This document shows positions 1 through 9,121 of a stretch of 64,000 nucleotides of DNA, piece after piece. The first letter of the stretch is position 1. Each line of letters begins with the position of its first letter. The position numbers were made by a program, and so were the translations under genes. The notes below the pieces were generated by a model that saw only the letters and a program-made list of their open reading frames with translations, was not told the origin of the DNA and did no database searches. This stretch comes from Moritella yayanosii (GTDB lineage Bacteria; Pseudomonadota; Gammaproteobacteria; Enterobacterales; Moritellaceae), in assembly GCF_900465055.1 (NCBI RefSeq), contig NZ_LS483250.1, forward strand, positions 1,302,001-1,366,000. Reading direction: 5' to 3'.

Positions 1-1269
1 CAGGCCGTATTTAAGCATGATTTGATACCAACTCTGTTCTGGCCACCCGCTAAATAGCAGCAATAAGCTAACGGCGACAGCCAAGGTTGCCCGTCGAGGA
101 AACCGCACTGTTACTTCGTTTGCTGATAACGTGACATGGGCAGTACTGATGCGTTTGAATTGCTTGATTAATGCCAGTAAGACTGCAACAGATGAAATAA
201 GCAGCGCCCATAACGCGTATCGCCATTGCCAAGTAAAGTGACCACTCATATTGAGTGAATAAAGCTGACTAAACGTAAGACCCAGCAAGGGTAACAATAC
301 AGTCACCAGAGTAATTGCAATCAATATCCCGACAATACTGGCAACCAGCACCAGAAATAAAGCTTCAAGCAACATCGCTAGTTTGATCGTGTTTAGCGCA
401 ACCCCCAGCAAACGTAACTGCATCGCTAATTCTGCACGTTTATGCCAAGCCTGCTCTCCCGCCTGAAACGCGATAAACATGCTAACGATAAATCCTAATA
501 CCGCCAACGCTAACAGGTTAAGGTGCAGCGCATCGGCAAACCCACTACGCTCTTGATATGACCAGGGTTCATTTAGGGATAAATGCGTGGGTAATGCAGA
601 TTCCAACTCAAGCTTCTGCGCTACTGTTAGTGGCGCTACCATTAACGCACTAAAATCAATCAGCTGAGGGAACAACTGCCAAGCGAGTGCAATATCAACT
701 AATGCGACTCTGCCCCACTGTTCGCTTGTGGTTAAAGTAATAGGAATAACGGTATTGTCAGCCAAGGATAATTCAGATTTACCCCCTGGTTCTATATCGA
801 TATCTATGGCCAGTGACGCCAGGTGTGCTTTAGTGAGTAACACCGTTTGGTGATTATACTGCGCGGGTTTAGCAATGCTCAGCGCCAGCATATCAATCGC
901 AACAAACTTCAGTCGTTTGCCATTAGTCAGATGTTTTCGGAACGTTAATACCGGGGTGATTTGCGTAAAGCCCTGTCTGCGCAAGTGAGCAAAGTCATTT
1001 TTACTCACTCGCCCACCCTGCTTGGCGACGATATAAAAACCGAGCGGACTGGTTAATTGCGCATTGGCTTGTTGATATTGTTGTTTGCTCGCATGATTTA
1101 AGACCAGAATACATAACAAAGTACTGGTGGCTATGGCTAAACTGAAAATAAAACCCAAATGTAACAAACGATGGTGATTATATTCTGCGATTTGGGTTCG
1201 TAATACCAACCACAATTCCTGCCGATCTAATCTGCGGATGAAACTAGTAGTAGTATTACTATCCGTCAT
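1..1269 (-). CDS. FtsX-type ABC transporter permease (C-terminal part beyond the window)
   Basis: The minus strand is open from an ATG at 1267-1269 to the window edge (about 423 codons), so the gene is partial at its 3' end. Translation begins MTDSNTTTSFIRRLDRQEL. A membrane segment lies near residues 45-65, followed by a large periplasmic domain and then a membrane block (LLALAVLGFIVSMFIAFQ, and a later LFLVLVASIVGILIAITLV). This is the MacB/LolC/FtsX permease layout, whose members often run to about 800 residues. The ATPase gene lies just upstream on the same strand and should energise it. Likely role: export of a lipoprotein, peptide or envelope component. The substrate cannot be read from the sequence. 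Confidence 0.8.
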   Translation of the reverse strand, partial: MTDSNTTTSFIRRLDRQELWLVLRTQIAEYNHHRLLHLGFIFSLAIATSTLLCILVLNHASKQQYQQANAQLTSPLGFYIVAKQGGRVSKNDFAHLRRQGFTQITPVLTFRKHLTNGKRLKFVAIDMLALSIAKPAQYNHQTVLLTKAHLASLAIDIDIEPGGKSELSLADNTVIPITLTTSEQWGRVALVDIALAWQLFPQLIDFSALMVAPLTVAQKLELESALPTHLSLNEPWSYQERSGFADALHLNLLALAVLGFIVSMFIAFQAGEQAWHKRAELAMQLRLLGVALNTIKLAMLLEALFLVLVASIVGILIAITLVTVLLPLLGLTFSQLYSLNMSGHFTWQWRYALWALLISSVAVLLALIKQFKRISTAHVTLSANEVTVRFPRRATLAVAVSLLLLFSGWPEQSWYQIMLKYGL

Positions 1270-1320
1270 CGTCTCTATCACCCTTGGGTAGACTAACCAA
1301 CTCGATAAGCTTTATTTCTA

Positions 1321-1348
1321 TTATTTGTTATTTGTTATTTGTTATTTG
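1321..1348. repeat. Tandem heptamer TTATTTG x4
   Basis: Four perfect head-to-tail copies of TTATTTG lie between the ABC permease start and the ATPase stop. The last copy supplies the final Asn-Lys codons and the stop codon of the ATPase on the minus strand. Every heptamer contains a stop in that frame, so copy-number change would alter the intergenic spacing more than the protein. Confidence 0.85.
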
Positions 1349-2010
1349 TTAACTAAGGTTAGCTGACCATCTGCTAATTGATAGATCTTATCCATTTTGG
1401 CCGCAACGTTATGGCTATGCGTAACGAGTACGAGTGCGGTATTGTGGGATTTAGCTAACTTGACCAACAACTCCACCACACAACTACTATTGTTATCATC
1501 CAGATTACCGGTCGGCTCATCAGCAAGCAGTAATTGAGGTTGCGCACTCATTGCCCTGGCAATCGCCACTCGCTGCATTTCGCCACCAGAAAGAGTCAAA
1601 GGGTATTGATTTAATAATGCTTGAATATCTAGCTGTCGCGCCAGTGCCGTACACAGAGATGCATCGTAGCGATCAGCCAAACGAGCGCTAAAAGCGATAT
1701 TATCTTGAACCGACAAACTCGATAATAAATTATATTGTTGAAAAATTATCCCCAACTGTGTTTTTCTCAAATCACTAAGCTGCTGCTCACTCGCTTGTGC
1801 CAGCGCCACCCCTGCGAGGATGATCTGGCCTTGCTGTATCGGTTCAAGTCCGGCAATGAGGTTAAGTAACGTGGTTTTTCCGCTGCCACTGTCCCCCATC
1901 AAACCTATGCATTCACCTTGCCCCACAGTTAAGCTTAGATCAGACAGCAATTGTCGCTTCCCATGGCCATCTGTGATCTGATGGTTAAGAGACTCAATGG
2001 TTAATGACAC
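1342..2010 (-). CDS. ABC transporter ATPase, LolD/MacB type
   Basis: This is a 222-residue nucleotide-binding subunit. Visible motifs are Walker A GDSGSGKTTLLN (about residues 39-50), the Q-loop in IIFQQYNLL, the signature [14 protein letters not shown] (about 140-153) and Walker B LLLADEPTGNLD. The insert pattern and TGNLD ending are typical of the LolD/MacB/FtsE subfamily that pairs with FtsX-type permeases. It lies upstream of such a permease on the same strand, with about 70 bases between them, so the two probably form one operon. Start ATG at 2008-2010. The substrate is unknown. Confidence 0.9.
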   Translation of the reverse strand: MSLTIESLNHQITDGHGKRQLLSDLSLTVGQGECIGLMGDSGSGKTTLLNLIAGLEPIQQGQIILAGVALAQASEQQLSDLRKTQLGIIFQQYNLLSSLSVQDNIAFSARLADRYDASLCTALARQLDIQALLNQYPLTLSGGEMQRVAIARAMSAQPQLLLADEPTGNLDDNNSSCVVELLVKLAKSHNTALVLVTHSHNVAAKMDKIYQLADGQLTLVNK

Positions 2011-2090
2011 GCTTACTCCTTAGCTATCCGTGCTTGCAAAGTGATTGAAATGACGCTCATGCCACGTCGTTAGATTAATAATAGTGGCAT

Positions 2091-3260
2091 TTGAAACAAC
2101 CCCACACAGTATCTTGGCAATGCCAAACAATGATGCTTCCAAATAACTTGGTATCCGAGGGTCTGGTAAGTCTGCCCTTGATCGTTGATGCCACTATTGA
2201 AACCTTTACAGGTACTGTGCTAAGTCAACGCAGCAGACCTGTTGTGTCAGAATGCTGGTTAGATAATCTATCATTGTTATTTAGCCCAACAAGAGTAGAA
2301 GTTATACCACTCTTTCACAAAAAAGATCTTGTCGGACATTTAAAGTTGAAGATTGATCCTTTACCGGCACGACAAGTCTTTTTTAAACGAATTCAGTATA
2401 TTGCTGTTGGTGAGCTGGTAAAAACGCTGATTTTAGCTGCGGCCTTGCTAGCGCTATTCTATATAACACTGGCACGACCTATTCGTAATTATGCCCATTG
2501 GGTTGAGCAGATTGATCCCGATAACCCAGTAGGCTGGCTGCGAGCGCCACCAAAACGTAAACAGCGTGATGAGCTGACTGCTTTAGGTGAATCAATCTTT
2601 CAACGTCTTGTACAGGCGCGAACCTATTTTTTGGAATTACAGCAAACTCGTAGTGCATTGGAAACCCTTAATCAAAAATTAGAAGATCGTGTACAAGTAC
2701 GAACTAAAGAGTTAGAGGTTGCGCTGGCCCGTGCTGAGCATTTAGCGACGACAGATGTAATCACAGGGATCCCCAACCGTCGTAGCTTTATGGATCAAGC
2801 AGAAAAAAGGCATGCAGAATGGCTGCGATATCAGCGCCCTTATGCGTTACTGATGATTGATTTGGATAAATTTAAGCAGATCAATGATACTTATGGGCAT
2901 CCCGCTGGCGACCAGGTTTTAATCTCAGTAGCGGCTGCATTACAGCAACACACCCGGCGTGAAGATATAATCGGTCGTATAGGAGGAGAAGAATTCGGGG
3001 CGTTACTGGTTGGCGTCTCCGAAGTCGGGGCCATTATGCTGGCCGAACATATTCGCGCTGAAATAGCAAAATTGCCCATTGAGTTTGGCGGGCAATCTAT
3101 CACAGTAACGGCAAGTTTTGGCCTAGTACCGCCAGACCAATTACAAGAAGACTTCAATGAAGTATTTAAAGATGGCGATCAGAGGTTGTATCAAGCTAAA
3201 AATGAAGGTCGTAATCGAGTTTGTATTTACCACAGTGAGATTTGTACTAGTGATCACTAA
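2091..3260 (+). CDS. GGDEF diguanylate cyclase, probably 5'-truncated
   Basis: 389 codons from a TTG; an in-frame TAG lies at 2082-2084. Residues 1-108 look like the remains of a periplasmic sensor, followed by one membrane helix (about 110-127), a short linker, a coiled coil (about 180-215) and a GGDEF domain. The active-site motif is GGEEF (298-302), with a product-inhibition I-site RRED five residues before it (289-292). It should therefore make cyclic di-GMP and be feedback-inhibited. A first membrane helix or signal sequence, expected before a periplasmic sensor, is missing, and the start is only a weak TTG. The gene has probably lost its 5' end, which would spoil topology and sensing. 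The catalytic half looks intact. Confidence 0.75.
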   Translation: MKQPHTVSWQCQTMMLPNNLVSEGLVSLPLIVDATIETFTGTVLSQRSRPVVSECWLDNLSLLFSPTRVEVIPLFHKKDLVGHLKLKIDPLPARQVFFKRIQYIAVGELVKTLILAAALLALFYITLARPIRNYAHWVEQIDPDNPVGWLRAPPKRKQRDELTALGESIFQRLVQARTYFLELQQTRSALETLNQKLEDRVQVRTKELEVALARAEHLATTDVITGIPNRRSFMDQAEKRHAEWLRYQRPYALLMIDLDKFKQINDTYGHPAGDQVLISVAAALQQHTRREDIIGRIGGEEFGALLVGVSEVGAIMLAEHIRAEIAKLPIEFGGQSITVTASFGLVPPDQLQEDFNEVFKDGDQRLYQAKNEGRNRVCIYHSEICTSDH

Positions 3261-3349
3261 AATAAAAATAGGGAGTAACGTCATAGTCAAAAGCAACTGT
3301 TGATGAAACGAACTGCATTTCGCTCGATTCACCAACCACATTAGAGAGG

Positions 3350-3793
3350 TTAATATAACCATCCAGTTCTAAATGATACACCAGCCACAACAAATAAGAT
3401 CGAAAATATAGTCACAGGAATAATATGCCATGCCATCACCGTAAGGTTTTTCTCTGTCAGATAAGGGATAACCCTAAATCGAGCGTGCAATGCAAATCCA
3501 ACCGTAAGTGCCAATAAAATCAACTTCATCGCCAGTACATGGGTGACAGGGTTAGAAAAATCAACCCATTGATTAAAATCTGGCAGCATACGATAAGCCA
3601 ACATCAAGCCGGTAATAATTTGGATTATAAGCGCAGGCATGCCTATTTTTTCATACACAGACTCAAAGCGGTGTAGTTGTGCAGGCGAACGTTCTTTTAA
3701 TACTCTTGGCAAGATAACGATAGAAAGAACAATATGACCACCGGTCCAAATTGTCGCGGCGAGGATATGCAGTAACAATAGTAATCCGTACAT
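3350..3793 (-). CDS. CopD-like integral membrane protein
   Basis: 147 residues with four probable membrane helices. It opens MYGLLLLLHILAATIWTGGH and has conserved-looking histidines in helix 1 (HILAAT, GGH) and later (HVLAMKL, HARFRV, WHIIP). This His pattern is typical of the CopD/DUF2269-like family of small b-type or copper-associated membrane proteins. No copC, copA or similar gene is adjacent, so a copper role is family-level inference only. It is convergent with the GGDEF gene and lies upstream of a gene-free 170-base stretch that holds the helicase terminator. Confidence 0.7.
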   Translation of the reverse strand: MYGLLLLLHILAATIWTGGHIVLSIVILPRVLKERSPAQLHRFESVYEKIGMPALIIQIITGLMLAYRMLPDFNQWVDFSNPVTHVLAMKLILLALTVGFALHARFRVIPYLTEKNLTVMAWHIIPVTIFSILFVVAGVSFRTGWLY

Positions 3794-3902
3794 GTTTACC
3801 TACTTACTATATGGATAAAATAAATAGACAATTTATACCCCAACTCATTTATTTACAACATAAAAATACGTATTGCTCGCTATTACACATTATTGAAAAC
3901 AT

Positions 3903-3928
3903 AAAAAAAGCGACTCACTTGAGTCGCT
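3903..3928 (-). terminator. Rho-independent terminator of the helicase gene
   Basis: On the minus strand a 9-bp stem (AGCGACTCA paired with TGAGTCGCT, 2-base loop) is followed by a run of seven T. It lies about 40 bases after the helicase stop codon. Confidence 0.9.
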
Positions 3929-3966
3929 ACAATTCATTATTAATAGTATCCATTCTTACAGAATAG

Positions 3967-5181
3967 TTATTTTTTCTTCGCTGGACGGCGGCGACGTGGT
4001 GGCTGAGAACGTTTTGGTACATAACCTAAGATAGAGTCAGGGATACCAACTTTCGCTTCAAAACCTTCAACTTCTTTACGTTCGATAACATGGTCTAGCA
4101 ATTGTTCGATTGCACATAAGTTACGGAAATCATCACGAGAAACGAATGAAATCGCTTCACCGGATGCACCAGCACGGCCAGTACGACCAATACGGTGAAC
4201 ATAATCAGCCTGTTCTTCAGGTAGATCGTAGTTTACTACGCGGTCTAAATCATCAATATCAATACCACGAGAAGCAACACCAGTAGCAACAAGAAAGCTT
4301 AGTTCACCGGCTTTAAATTCTGCTAATAACTGCTCACGCATCGCTTGGCTACGACCACTGTGGAATGATTCTGCTTTAATGCCACGTTTTTCAAGTTGGC
4401 TTACTAACTTAGCCGCACCACGTTTTGTTTCAATAAAGATTAACGCTTGCTTCCAGTCATTTTCAATAATCATGTGGCTAAGCAATGCCGATTTCACATC
4501 TTTATCTACAACTATCAACCACTGGTCAATTTCTGGTGCAGTTGTATTTTCTGGTTCAATCGAAATTTCCAGCGCGTAGTTAATAGCAGTTTTTGCTAAG
4601 AAACGTACTTTGTTCGATAACGTTGCCGAAAACAGTAAGTTTTGACGTTCTTGCGGTAAACGCTCGATGATTTTGTTAATGTCGTTAACAAAACCCATAT
4701 CTAACATTTTGTCCGCTTCATCGATAACTAACACTTCGAGTTCGTCAAAGTGAAGCGCACGTTGATGGGCCATATCGAGTAAACGACCAGGCGTCGCAAC
4801 TAGAATATCAACACCTTCAATGAGGCGTTGTTTTTGTGGGTCCATATCAACACCACCGTACATCGCCATTGATGTTAGGTGTAAATGTTTACCGTATTGC
4901 TCAACGTTTTCTGCTACCTGAATTGCCAATTCACGTGTTGGAGTTAAGATCAGCGCACGAATACGCTTCGCACGTAGTGTGTGTTTGTGGCTGAACATTT
5001 GTAATAGTGGTAATACAAAACTTGCAGTTTTACCTGTACCGGTTTGCGCCGCAGCAATTAGATTTTTGCCCGATAAAATAGCCGGAATTGCTTTTTGTTG
5101 AATCGGTGTCGGTTGCTCGTAACCTTTCTCAGCTACTGCTTGTAATATTAATTTGTTTAATCCAAACTTCGAAAATGGCAT
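3967..5181 (-). CDS. rhlE: DEAD-box ATP-dependent RNA helicase, RhlE family
   Basis: 404 residues from MPFSKFGLNK at 5179-5181. An upstream extension of the frame (to 5379) is low-complexity and unlike the family, so I rejected it. Motifs in order: Q-motif GYEQPTPIQQKAIP, motif I AAQTGTGKT, PTRELA, DEAD in VIDEADKMLDMGF, SAT in LLFSATLS, and motif VI HRIGRTGRAG. The tail is basic (RSQPPRRRRPAKKK), as in RhlE/SrmB-type helicases acting in ribosome assembly or RNA decay, often in the cold. The long AT-rich leader (5182-5387) could carry a cold-shock 5'-UTR, which is inference. Paralogue assignment within RhlE/DbpA/SrmB is moderately sure. Confidence 0.85.
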   Translation of the reverse strand: MPFSKFGLNKLILQAVAEKGYEQPTPIQQKAIPAILSGKNLIAAAQTGTGKTASFVLPLLQMFSHKHTLRAKRIRALILTPTRELAIQVAENVEQYGKHLHLTSMAMYGGVDMDPQKQRLIEGVDILVATPGRLLDMAHQRALHFDELEVLVIDEADKMLDMGFVNDINKIIERLPQERQNLLFSATLSNKVRFLAKTAINYALEISIEPENTTAPEIDQWLIVVDKDVKSALLSHMIIENDWKQALIFIETKRGAAKLVSQLEKRGIKAESFHSGRSQAMREQLLAEFKAGELSFLVATGVASRGIDIDDLDRVVNYDLPEEQADYVHRIGRTGRAGASGEAISFVSRDDFRNLCAIEQLLDHVIERKEVEGFEAKVGIPDSILGYVPKRSQPPRRRRPAKKK

Positions 5182-5387
5182 TTGTAATCTCAAGTATTTG
5201 ATAAATAAGTAAACTGCTAAGATTGGAATAAGTAACAGTTGGATATTGGCGTGCATTCTAACACGAAGCGAGAGTTTACGGGATAATTTAACGTTTACTG
5301 TTTTATGTTTTATGTTGATAAATGATTCGATGTTTATGTCATATTCTAAACATTGTTTAAAACGCCATAAAAAATTCATCCATCCAA

Positions 5388-6038
5388 GTGAGTATCGACG
5401 AACAAGCTAAAACAGTGCAATACAATCAACAACAGTTTGAAAAATTATGGGGAGGTGAAATCCCCCACGTCGACTTCGAACTTGCTAGCGGTGATACATT
5501 TGGTATACCCGCGTTAAAAGATAAACTAACGGCATTATTACCGATTATCCAACAGTTTAACCAGAAACAGCAACATACTGATACTAAAGTTGCTAATTTT
5601 CAGACGTTAAAAACTGAAGTACTCTGGTATGCGGGTTCGGCTGGCGCAGCAGATGCAATTCCGGCTGTTGGTTTGGTTGCGGTGCCAAGTATCCAAGCAA
5701 AAATGCTACACAGTTTAGCTAACCAATACGGTGTTGATTGGGATAAACAGGCTTTTGCAGAGTTTATCGGCACGTTAGGGTCGGGGTTTGTGCTCCAATA
5801 TGCATCTAAATTCGGTATTCGCCAATTAGTAAAACTAATCCCTGCTTACGGACAAACGATAGGTAGTGCATCCGCGGCAGTGATTAGCTTTGCATCTACC
5901 TATGCCGTAGGCCGTGCAGCGTGCAAGTACATGTATCACAAGAGCAAAGGCGAAGCGGTATCGAATCAGGACATGCAAACGATATACAAAGACGCCCTAG
6001 CAAATATTAAAGAGGTAGCGAAAAGTGAAACGCGTTAA
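5388..6038 (+). pseudogene. DUF697 protein, remnant of a GTPase-DUF697 protein
   Basis: 216 codons from a GTG. Residues 1-55 (ending GDTFGIPALKDKLTALLP) look like the tail of a Ras/Era-like G domain around its G5 region. The rest is a hydrophobic, Gly/Ala-rich DUF697 region (WYAGSAGAADAIPAVGLVAV, then GTLGSGFVLQYASKFG). The Walker A, G3 and G4 motifs are absent, so the GTPase part has been lost at the 5' end and the helicase leader abuts it directly. The 3' end overlaps the next gene by 14 bases, the usual coupling in this two-gene arrangement. It could still give a membrane-associated protein. The call as a remnant is inference from domain architecture. Confidence 0.6.
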
Positions 6039-7126
6039 GAACAGCCTGACACAACTGAATAACCTTTCGGCAGGAGTAACAGCAGTGCTGACATTAGCGG
6101 TATTCCTGCCTGTACTGGTCCTGTGTGTTTTTGGTTTATACGCCATTATTCAATACGGTTATACTCTGGAGTTTGCGAATACCTGAAGACAGCTTAGTGA
6201 AAGCCTCTGCCGATTGGTCTGATGCCGAAAATGCAATCTGGCAACGTCTTAATCAACAGATTGCAGTACAATTTGCCGACGATGATGCATGGGGCTCGTT
6301 AAAAACACACGGTCTTGTTATCGCCAATACCACAGCCGAATAATTTCCCCGTAGTGATCTGCAATTTTCGGTAACTGACGGGTTAAAACTATTGAAGAAG
6401 TAAGTCGCCGCTATCGCACAATCCTCAAAGAAAACGTGCCTTTTGTCGAAAACATTAAAGTCTCTCATTTAAAATTTGCCTATGGCCATCAAAATCAAAT
6501 TGCAACCGACAAGCAAGCCGCAGACTTACTCAGTAAAGCTTATCGGGTTTATCAGTTCATCAATCCTGCTGCGGCGATAGCCAGAACAACTGGAACCCTT
6601 ACGTATTGCAGAGATCGGACAAATCAGTGCCGGTAAGTCGTCGCTTATCAAAACCATTAAAGGGACGCTTGACGCAGAAGTAAACGCACTACCCTCCACC
6701 AGCGAAGTGCATGTTTATAGTTGTACAGTTGGTGATATTGAAGTGCTAAATTTGGTGGACTTACCAGGCCTCGATGGTAATGAAAAGACCAATAAAACAG
6801 TTTTTAAGCATGTAACTATTATCTGAATGGTCTCCACCGTATGATTTAGCCCAATCTGACTCAGAAAAAGTTATAACAATTAATAAAGCCATTGAGTACA
6901 ACCAAAACTACTTGGCTTCGATACTATCATCCCGACTTCGTTTTCAACTGACTCTCAAACATGGGGACAGGAAAGTCTCGAACAACTAATTGCCAATAAT
7001 GTCGATGAAAGCATTAACGTTCAGCGTAATCGGCAGCGTTTAGAGGGAGGCAATACCAGCGCATCAGCACAATTTAAGCGCGTATTTAAAGGCGGGAAAC
7101 GCTTATTTAAAAAGGCACTTTCGTAG
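6025..7126 (+). pseudogene. Decayed membrane-anchored GTPase, partner of the DUF697 gene
   Basis: A GTG at 6025 behind AGAGGT opens a membrane anchor (LTLAVFLPVLVLCVFGLYAI). The frame breaks near 6165 and continues as RIPEDSLVKASADWSDAENA in another frame to a stop at 6343. It resumes as RYRTILKENVPFVENIKVSH (third frame), shifts again near 6583, and then shows a clear G1 loop GQISAGKSS (about 6626-6652) and G3 VDLPGLDGN (about 6754-6780). The G4 region is deleted after about 6810. A tail QTWGQESLEQLIANNVDE and a basic end KGGKRLFKKALS close it at the TAG 7124-7126. At least four lesions make it non-functional. Family: dynamin/Era-like GTPase paired with DUF697 proteins. Confidence 0.75.
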
Positions 7127-7649
7127 TCAACTGACTTAACATCACAGACAGGCGTTCAATTTTGATATTGGATAACTGTCTGTAATCAAAATAAGGGCAA
7201 ACGATTAAACGGCTGGTTTTATCAAGGGCAAATTCGTCATTTAACCAAATTAAATTAGCCTGCAATTCACCGGATGCTAATAGTTGCTTGGCATAAGTGC
7301 GTCCACATATAATATGAATAGTCTGCGTATTTGCATCCAGTTCTGGCGGGCTGAATAACAGAGCCGTGTCACTACCCGCTTGTAACAAATAACCATCGCG
7401 ATACTTCTGCCAAGTCGGCGCGCGCTGCGCAAAATCAAAATCAGCTGGATTTAAGGCATACAGCAACTTGGCATACACATTAAAGACTTTACGCCAGCCA
7501 TTGCCACATGCTTGACCTATGGCATTAACTTCACCACTGACTAACGAGTTAACACCCGTTATACCTTGGTACTCCAACATGTTTGGCGTATTTGCCAGAT
7601 ATACTGCAAATTTAAATTTAGAACAGCCAAGACCTTTGTTTGTCATCAC
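7107..7649 (-). CDS. Conserved hypothetical protein (possibly DUF6942)
   Basis: 180 residues, soluble, with no signal peptide or membrane helix. Notable stretches are GEVNAIGQACGNGWRKVFNV, LLQAGSDTALLFSPPELD, IHIICGRTYAKQLL and LIVCPYFDYRQLSN. It resembles, from memory, a small uncharacterised protein of Vibrio and Shewanella placed in DUF6942, but that name is tentative. The ATG of the long frame lies at 7647-7649. The 3' end overlaps the decayed GTPase by 20 bases, convergently. Function unknown. Confidence 0.6.
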   Translation of the reverse strand: MMTNKGLGCSKFKFAVYLANTPNMLEYQGITGVNSLVSGEVNAIGQACGNGWRKVFNVYAKLLYALNPADFDFAQRAPTWQKYRDGYLLQAGSDTALLFSPPELDANTQTIHIICGRTYAKQLLASGELQANLIWLNDEFALDKTSRLIVCPYFDYRQLSNIKIERLSVMLSQLTTKVPF

Positions 7650-7687
7650 GAACTACGCCTATATTTCTATTATTAAACAGCGCGTAT

Positions 7688-7736
7688 TATACCCAAGTTA
7701 CTTCAAGAGGCTATATCAGAGATAAGCAACTTAAAA
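7688..7736. repeat. Half copy of a dispersed palindromic repeat
   Basis: The stretch TATACCCAAGTTACTTCAAG and its neighbour ATATCAGAGATAAGCAACTT match the repeat at 10893-10973 (ATACCCAAACTACTTCAAGA, CATCAGAGAC). The right arm is degenerate here. See also the compact copy at 12804. Confidence 0.55.
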
Positions 7737-7747
7737 CGCGCTTAAGC

Positions 7748-8110
7748 TTAACCAAGCACAGAAACACCCGAAGCTTTTATTATTGATAAAATTAAACCAA
7801 TAGAGAACACTGCATTTACAACCATAAAAATTAAAGATATTGATATCGCTAATCCATTATCACGATATTTACCGACCAAATTATTAAACATTTTCCGGAT
7901 CATAGCCAAAGCAATAAAAAATAAACTTACGCCAGACACAATGCCGATAACTAATGGTACAACGTCACTGGTTTTATCATATATGACAAACAATAGACTC
8001 GTTACGCCTAGCCACCCCAACCATGAAAACCACAAATTAGCATACTTTTTATCGAGCGCTAGTTCACCAAAATCAATCAATATTTGAAAGAAAATAACTG
8101 CTATACCCAT
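7748..8110 (-). CDS. Small hypothetical membrane protein
   Basis: 120 residues with about four hydrophobic helices (GIAVIFFQILIDFG, LGWLGVTSLLFVIY, VPLVIGIVSGVSLFFIALAM, ISISLIFMVVNAVFSIGLIL). I see no recognisable family motif. It sits between the DUF6942-like gene and the IS630 element, on the minus strand. A short hairpin-like repeat lies beyond its 3' end. Function unknown; it could be a DUF-type accessory protein. Confidence 0.5.
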   Translation of the reverse strand: MGIAVIFFQILIDFGELALDKKYANLWFSWLGWLGVTSLLFVIYDKTSDVVPLVIGIVSGVSLFFIALAMIRKMFNNLVGKYRDNGLAISISLIFMVVNAVFSIGLILSIIKASGVSVLG

Positions 8111-8179
8111 GATCTTTGATAATGCTTCTCATCGAAAAAAAAGAATTGAAATTTAATTTAATAAGATCAAACTAGGAGC

Positions 8180-9121
8180 ATGAAAATATTACTCACACAC
8201 CAAGAAAAGCTAACCTTAGAGTCACGCCACAGAAAATGCAGTGATAAACGTGAGTGTGACCGAATTAAAGCAATTTTACTCTCTGCTGAAGGTTGGTCGA
8301 CAACGATGATATCTCAAGCTCTTCGAAATCATCAAACAAGTATTATTCGTCACCTAAATGATTATATATCCAATAAGAAACTCACTTCAGAAAATGGTGG
8401 TTCAGATAGTTACTTGAATGAAGTGCAAACAGAAGTCGCTATCGCTCATCTAAGTGATATTACTTACTTTCATATGCATGATATTCGAGACTATATAAAA
8501 GACACTTTTGATGTTGAATATTCAATTTCAGGTTTGCAAAAATGGCTTCATCGTAACGGCTTTAGCTATAAGCAACTAAAAGGCGTTCCTCACAAATATG
8601 AGCAAGAAAAACAAGATGTTTTTGTTGCGGAGTATGAAGTGCTAAAGGCAACGGTAGCAAGCGATGAGCCTATTTTATTCATGGATGCAACACATCCTAC
8701 TCAAGCGACAAAAGTCAGTAATGCCTGGATACAAACAGGAAGAGATAAGCCAATAGAAACGACAGGCTCACGTACTCGATTAAATATTGTAGGCGCAATA
8801 AGATTGGGTCATTTAGAGGATGCAATTACGCAACAATATCCGACTGTAAATGGCGAATATATAATTGATTTTTTTTGCTGTATAAAAGAGAAATATCCTC
8901 AAAGTAAGACGATTCATTTAATACTTGATGGTGCAGGATATCATCGTAGTAAGGTCGTCAAAAGTAAAGCGATAGAATTAGGCATTGAGCTTCATTATTT
9001 GCCCCCCTACAGTCCAAATTTAAACCCTATTGAGCGGTTGTGGAAAGTAATGAATGAGCATGCAAGAAATAACAAGTATTTTTCATCAGCCAAAGCATTT
9101 GTAACCGTTCACCAGAGGTAG
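8180..9121 (+). pseudogene. IS630-family transposase, 3' end cut by an IS66 element
   Basis: 313 codons from an ATG preceded by AGGAG. A helix-turn-helix region (GWSTTMISQALRNHQTSIIR) is followed by the DDE triad in ILFMDATHPTQATK, IHLILDGAGYHRSK and PYSPNLNPIERLWK, the classic IS630 pattern. Codons after about 8180+920 (residue 307 on) read VTVHQR and come from the IS66 left end at 9101, so the natural C-terminal tail of roughly 30 residues is missing. The lost piece does not reappear on the other side of the IS66 element, so a deletion accompanied or followed that insertion. All three catalytic residues are present, but activity is unlikely. Confidence 0.85.

Noticed and set aside
3751-3966. 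71-codon plus-strand frame
   Set aside because: It covers the helicase terminator and the promoter side of the CopD-like gene; no family signal.
3967-5379. Longer helicase start at 5379
   Set aside because: The extra 66 codons are low-complexity and unlike RhlE; MPFSKFG at 5181 is the family start.
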